Assembly (NCBI GenBank): GCA_028875185.1 | Contig: JAPPFH010000019.1 | Location: forward strand, 1 to 33,841 | Direction: 5' to 3' | Length of the DNA stretch: 33,841 bases | Source of the DNA: Chloroflexota bacterium | Lineage (GTDB): Bacteria > Chloroflexota > Anaerolineae > Aggregatilineales > Phototrophicaceae | Shown here: piece after piece, positions 30,748 to 33,841 of the stretch | Layout: each line of letters begins with the position of its first letter | How positions within the stretch are numbered: position 1 is the stretch's first letter | The notes under the pieces: model-generated | What the model was told of the DNA's origin: nothing | Databases searched by the model: none | Seen by the model: only the letters and a program-made list of their open reading frames with translations | Made by a program: the position numbers and the translations under genes

Positions 30748-30773
30748 GGTTTCAGGTTATCCAATCGCTTGTG

Positions 30774-31127
30774 TCAGTGATTTTCATCTTCAAGTATGCG
30801 TTGCAATTCGGCAAGCAGCGGTGGAATATATTCGGAGACCGTAGTCCAGACTATGTTCAAATCTACCGCATAATAGACATGAACCAATTTGTGCCGCATA
30901 CTTATGATTTCAGTCCAAGGAATGGCGGAATACGCTCGTCTTGATTCCGCCGTTACGTTGTTCGCCGCTTCGCCTATGACTTGTAAAGTTCTGGTCAACG
31001 CCAAACGCAGGGCTACATTTTCGTCGAGGGAAAGGCGCGATTGACCGGAGGCGATGCGCTCAGAGGTTTGCGCCCAATCCAACATATGACGAAGACGGGT
31101 CGGATCATTCGCCAGCGTCTTCGGCAA
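30774..31127 (-). CDS. hepT: HEPN toxin, HepT-like (module 1, TTG start)
   Basis: This is a 117-residue HEPN protein when read from a TTG at 31127. That start is chosen because the product then aligns without gaps to the module 2 toxin from the first residue (NDPTRLRHMLDWA, VIGEAANNVT, IPWTEIISMR). It also places the start inside the end of the antitoxin gene, as in the other modules. The frame is open upstream to an ATG at 31199, but that part is simply the antitoxin gene in another frame. RX4HXY is intact at Arg78, His83 and Tyr85 (RHKLVHVY). The weak start codon would lower its expression, which matters because its antitoxin appears inactive. Confidence 0.8.
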   Translation of the reverse strand: MPKTLANDPTRLRHMLDWAQTSERIASGQSRLSLDENVALRLALTRTLQVIGEAANNVTAESRRAYSAIPWTEIISMRHKLVHVYYAVDLNIVWTTVSEYIPPLLAELQRILEDENH

Positions 31128-31425
31128 AGACAACTGTCGCTCCGGCAAGGATCTGCTGTTTACTAGTTGGTTCAAGCTCGTTTGGCGTACGCAAGTCAAC
31201 TGCGCCGCCCAGAATCTCGCTCAATATGCGTTCTTGCCGCGCCATATCTATATATGTTACGGACGCATTAGGAAGATACTCTACCAGCATTCCGGTTTCC
31301 GTTTCCGGTCGCAACCAGGCATCAAAGCCCGATCCTAGCAGTGACAACCGCGCAATTGGCTGCGTTTCGCAGTAAGCGCAGATTTCTTCGACCGGCAAAG
31401 CAAGGGGAGCCACTAGGTCGCTCAT
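31105..31425 (-). CDS. degenerate MNT-domain antitoxin (module 1), catalytic Asp pair lost
   Basis: This 106-residue protein is homologous to the module 2 and 3 antitoxins (CETQPIARLS, LVEYLP, VDLRTPNEL). The nucleotidyltransferase signature is damaged. GSAxRGE has become GSGFDAW, and the catalytic Asp-x-Asp has become Glu43-Thr-Gly45. The later Asp in VDLR remains. It should not AMPylate, so it could work only as a binding antitoxin or be a decaying gene. The ATG has a good AAGGGAAG ribosome site. It starts 56 bases after the fdhA stop and overlaps the module 1 toxin gene by 23 bases. Confidence 0.82.
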   Translation of the reverse strand: MSDLVAPLALPVEEICAYCETQPIARLSLLGSGFDAWLRPETETGMLVEYLPNASVTYIDMARQERILSEILGGAVDLRTPNELEPTSKQQILAGATVVFAEDAGE

Positions 31426-31481
31426 GATCTTCCCTTAACATCAACTAAACAAACGCTTGGCTATTCTAGCGTAAAACAAGC

Positions 31482-33623
31482 TCAATGCACATAGCGCACG
31501 GGGTCTTTGATCGCGCCTTGCTCTTCAAGCGCGGTCGCCGCCCGCTCCACCTTCTCGAGCTTGACCGCTGCCATCTTGAAGTCGGGGATCTTGGCGCGCG
31601 GGTCGATCTTGTCCAGCGTTAGCAAATTGGCGGCCGCCTCGACGAAGTGGAAGGGCAGGAAGAGCGTGCCGGCCGGCGAACGACCGGTGACCATGACTTG
31701 GCACTCGACCGAGCCGCGGCGCGAGGTGATGCGCAGCCAATCACCGGAGACGACCTTCAGCGCGCCAGCGTCGGCCGAGTGCATCTCGACGACTGGCGCC
31801 GGGAAAGCCTCTTCCAGCCGCGAGCTGCGCGTCATCGTGCCGCCATGCCAGTGGAAGAGCACGCGCCCGGTCGTCAGATGATAGGGATACTCGTCATCGG
31901 GCAGTTCGCTTTCCGTGCCGTATTCCAACTCCCAGAATTTGCCTTTGCCGCGCGGGAATTCATCTTCGAACAGGTAAGGCGTGCCTGGATGTTCGGCCGC
32001 TGGGCAGGGCCAATGCACGCCGCCTTCTTCATCCAGCCGGGCGTAACTGATGCCTTGGAAATCGGGCGTCAGCGCGCGCATCTCTTCCCAGATCGCTTCT
32101 GGATCGCGATATTCAAAGCCGGCGCTTTCCTCGACGCCGAGCTCGGCTTCCATGCGCTTGGCGAGCGCGCAGATGATCTGCCAATCAGGCAATGACTCGC
32201 CGACCGCCGGCAATGCCTGACGGACGCGCTGTACGCGCCGGTCGCTGTTGGTGAAGGTGCCTTCTTTCTCGGCGAAGCTGGCTGAAGGCAAAATCACATC
32301 GGCCATTTCACCGGTTTCGTTCAAGAAGATATCGATGCAGACCAATAGATCCAATTCTTCAAGGGCGTGCCGCGCGTGCGATAGGTTCGGCTCGCTCATC
32401 ATCGGGTTCTCGCCCATGACGATCATGGCTTTAATCTGCCCCATGAGCGCGGCATCAACCATCTCGGTGACGGTCAAGCCCGGCTGGGGATTCAGGTCCG
32501 CGCGCCAGGTCGTTTCAAACTTCCGCCGGATATCTGGATCGGCCACCGACTGATAAGCGGTGTAGACATTGGGCAAGCCGCCGCTGTCGGAGCAGCCTTG
32601 CACATTGTTCTGCCCGCGCAGGGGATTCAGACCCGTGCCCGGCTTGCCTGCGTGGCCGCACATTAGCGCCAGATTCGTCAGCGAAAGCGCGTTATCGGTG
32701 CCATGCGTGCTTTGGCTGATGCCCATGCCCCAGTAGAAGGCGGCGCGCTCGGCGGTGGCGTACATGCGCGCAGCTTGACGGATATCGTCGGCGGGCACGC
32801 CACTGATCGTCTCCGCCCACTCCGGCGTGCAGCGCTCCAACGATTCGATATAAGTTTCGAAGCCTTCGGTGCGCGCCTCAATGAATTCGGGATTGAAGAG
32901 ATTCTCGGTAACGATGACATTCGCCATCGCTTGAAAAACGGCAACATCAGTGCCCGGCTTTTGCCGCAGCCAGAGCGTCGCGAAGTCGGTCAATTCGATT
33001 TGGCGCGGATCAATCACGATGAGCTTGGCGCCGTTCGCTCGAACCGCCTTCTTCAAGAACAGGCTGATGACCGGATGCGTCTCGGTGGTGTTGCTGCCGG
33101 TGACGATGAAGGTGTCGAGGTGTTCCATCTCGGCGATGCTGTTGCTCATGGCGCTTGAGCCGATCGCCAGCTGCAAGCCGGTCACGCTGCCGGCGTGGCA
33201 GAGGCGCGCGCAATGATCGACATTGTTGGTCTTCATCACCGCGCGCACCCATTTCTGAAAGACGTAATTGTCTTCGTTGGTCGCTTTTGCGCAGGCGTAT
33301 GTCGCGATGCTGTCGCCGCCATGCTCGCGTACAATCGCGGACAGCTTGTCGCTGATGGCGCCGAGCGCTTCATCCCAAGTTGCCTCGCGGAAATTCCCGC
33401 GCGCGCCATCGCGGATCAGCGGTTTCTTCAGGCGGCGGGGATGCGTGGCGAAGTCGAGCCCGAAGCGCCCTTTGACACAGAGATTGCCGAAATTCGGCGC
33501 GGCCTCAAATGGCGCCTCGACGCGGTAGATCTGTTCGTCCTTAATGTGGAGATTCATCTGACAGCCAACGCCGCAATAGGGGCAGGTCGTCCGGACGATG
33601 GAATCAGGTCGCAGTTTGTTCAT
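31482..33623 (-). CDS. fdhA: formate dehydrogenase catalytic (molybdopterin) subunit FdhA
   Basis: This is a 713-residue molybdopterin oxidoreductase that oxidises formate to CO2, or the reverse. The N-terminal 4Fe-4S ligands are Cys14, Cys17, Cys21 and Cys49 (CPYCGVGC...NLCVKG). The active site HCARLCH has the Mo-ligating Cys142 (Cys, not selenocysteine) and His143, at positions close to U140 and H141 of E. coli FdhF. The C-terminal dinucleotide-binding domain follows (YHLTTGR...HGGTMTRSS). It lacks the N-terminal 2Fe-2S/4Fe-4S extension of long NAD-linked forms, which is supplied here by the separate HoxU-like subunit. The ATG at 33623 has GGAGGGG 4-5 bases upstream; the frame is open for 16 more codons. 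Confidence 0.95.
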   Translation of the reverse strand: MNKLRPDSIVRTTCPYCGVGCQMNLHIKDEQIYRVEAPFEAAPNFGNLCVKGRFGLDFATHPRRLKKPLIRDGARGNFREATWDEALGAISDKLSAIVREHGGDSIATYACAKATNEDNYVFQKWVRAVMKTNNVDHCARLCHAGSVTGLQLAIGSSAMSNSIAEMEHLDTFIVTGSNTTETHPVISLFLKKAVRANGAKLIVIDPRQIELTDFATLWLRQKPGTDVAVFQAMANVIVTENLFNPEFIEARTEGFETYIESLERCTPEWAETISGVPADDIRQAARMYATAERAAFYWGMGISQSTHGTDNALSLTNLALMCGHAGKPGTGLNPLRGQNNVQGCSDSGGLPNVYTAYQSVADPDIRRKFETTWRADLNPQPGLTVTEMVDAALMGQIKAMIVMGENPMMSEPNLSHARHALEELDLLVCIDIFLNETGEMADVILPSASFAEKEGTFTNSDRRVQRVRQALPAVGESLPDWQIICALAKRMEAELGVEESAGFEYRDPEAIWEEMRALTPDFQGISYARLDEEGGVHWPCPAAEHPGTPYLFEDEFPRGKGKFWELEYGTESELPDDEYPYHLTTGRVLFHWHGGTMTRSSRLEEAFPAPVVEMHSADAGALKVVSGDWLRITSRRGSVECQVMVTGRSPAGTLFLPFHFVEAAANLLTLDKIDPRAKIPDFKMAAVKLEKVERAATALEEQGAIKDPVRYVH

Positions 33624-33642
33624 AAGTCCCCTCCCCAAGCCA

Positions 33643-33671
33643 ATTGTAATCGCAACGGCCGCTTTGACCAA
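33643..33671 (-). promoter_or_regulatory. promoter of fdhA
   Basis: Read on the minus strand, the -35 box TTGGTC (33666-33671) and the -10 box TACAAT (33643-33648) are separated by 17 bases. Transcription would start about 13 bases upstream of the fdhA ATG, just ahead of its ribosome site. The -35 box lies inside a palindrome. Confidence 0.55.
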
Positions 33672-33682
33672 ATGCGGTCAAA
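33663..33682. promoter_or_regulatory. palindromic operator TTTGACC-N6-GGTCAAA upstream of fdhA
   Basis: A 20-bp perfect dyad with 7-bp arms and a 6-base centre overlaps the -35 box of the fdhA promoter. It is centred about 49 bases upstream of the fdhA ATG. The form suits a dimeric repressor or activator. It resembles FNR/CRP-type half sites (TTGAC/GTCAA), but the spacing is not that of classical FNR sites, so the regulator is unknown. Confidence 0.5.
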
Positions 33683-33727
33683 CGGGGTAGTGGCGAAAGC
33701 AGTGGATGCGCCAACATCGCCTGGCAA

Positions 33728-33801
33728 TGTAGGGGCGACTTATAAAGTCGCCAGAAAACTTTACTATGGAAAGGCGGGCGACCTGTTAGGTCGCCCCTAC
33801 A
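33728..33801. repeat. palindromic repeat element, GTAGGGGCGA type (74 bp)
   Basis: The element is bounded by 12-bp perfect inverted ends (TGTAGGGGCGAC at 33728-33739, GTCGCCCCTACA at 33790-33801). Two inner hairpins lie within: GGCGACT/AGTCGCC and GGGCGACC/GGTCGCCC, each with a 5-base loop. It has the same design and nearly the same size as the element at 14343. It lies upstream of the fdhA promoter. No gene is seen from here to the window end. Confidence 0.8.
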
Positions 33802-33841
33802 AGGCTTGATTGGTATTAGCAGATGAGCGTCTCCATAGCTC

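Noticed and set aside
31128-31199. Longer start (ATG at 31199) for the module 1 HEPN toxin
   Set aside because: It would overlap the antitoxin gene by 95 bases and has no counterpart in modules 2 and 3. The TTG at 31127 aligns gap-free with toxin 2.
1-33841. tRNA, rRNA or selenocysteine insertion elements
   Set aside because: No tRNA cloverleaf or rRNA segment was recognised on reading. FdhA uses Cys at the active site, so no selenocysteine signal is needed.

Overview
This window reads as a chromosomal segment of an uncultured bacterium, most likely a member of the Chloroflexota. The evidence is indirect: G+C-rich coding DNA, an F420-type LLM oxidoreductase, a MoeA fused to a periplasmic-binding-protein-like domain, a hydantoinase A/B pair, MNT/HEPN toxin-antitoxin genes, and many short palindromes of the GTAGGGGCGA...TCGCCCCTAC type. 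No rRNA, tRNA, CRISPR array or transposase gene was seen.

Layout. 1-2500 (minus): a small AT-rich membrane protein, a tRNA-dihydrouridine synthase and an LLM-class flavin oxidoreductase. 2500-2980: a decayed stretch with a VanZ-like C-terminal remnant. 2980-5220 (plus): an operon of HpcH/HpaI aldolase, D-2-hydroxyacid dehydrogenase and cupin. 5296-10350 (minus): a secreted two-repeat protein, a large secreted protein made of two solute-binding domains in tandem, and an M20 peptidase. 10512-14186: a DEAD-box helicase and a GH4 glycosidase (plus), with a Gfo/Idh/MocA oxidoreductase converging on the GH4 gene. 14582-20927 (plus): hydantoinase A, hydantoinase B, a sarcosine-oxidase-like flavoprotein and an SDR, interspersed with palindromic repeats, including a nested 330-bp element between the two hydantoinase genes.

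20922-33623 is mostly one molybdenum-enzyme region on the minus strand: moeA and a moeA-PBP fusion, then fdhD, a HoxU-like iron-sulfur subunit, a NuoE-NuoF fusion, mobA and the formate dehydrogenase catalytic subunit fdhA. Together these would make a soluble NAD-linked formate dehydrogenase (or CO2 reductase) and mature its cofactor. Two unrecognised genes in less G+C-rich DNA sit between moeA and fdhD. Three consecutive MNT-HEPN (MntA/HepT-type) toxin-antitoxin modules sit between fdhA and mobA in the same orientation.

The most interesting system is that triple array. The three modules share the same gene order, stop/start overlaps and 26-nt spacers, and align without gaps in the toxin up to the active site. 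In the first module the antitoxin has lost its catalytic Asp-x-Asp motif, while the partner toxin keeps its RX4HXY motif and appears to start at TTG. A second point of interest is the fdhA promoter, whose -35 box lies inside a TTTGACC-N6-GGTCAAA palindrome.
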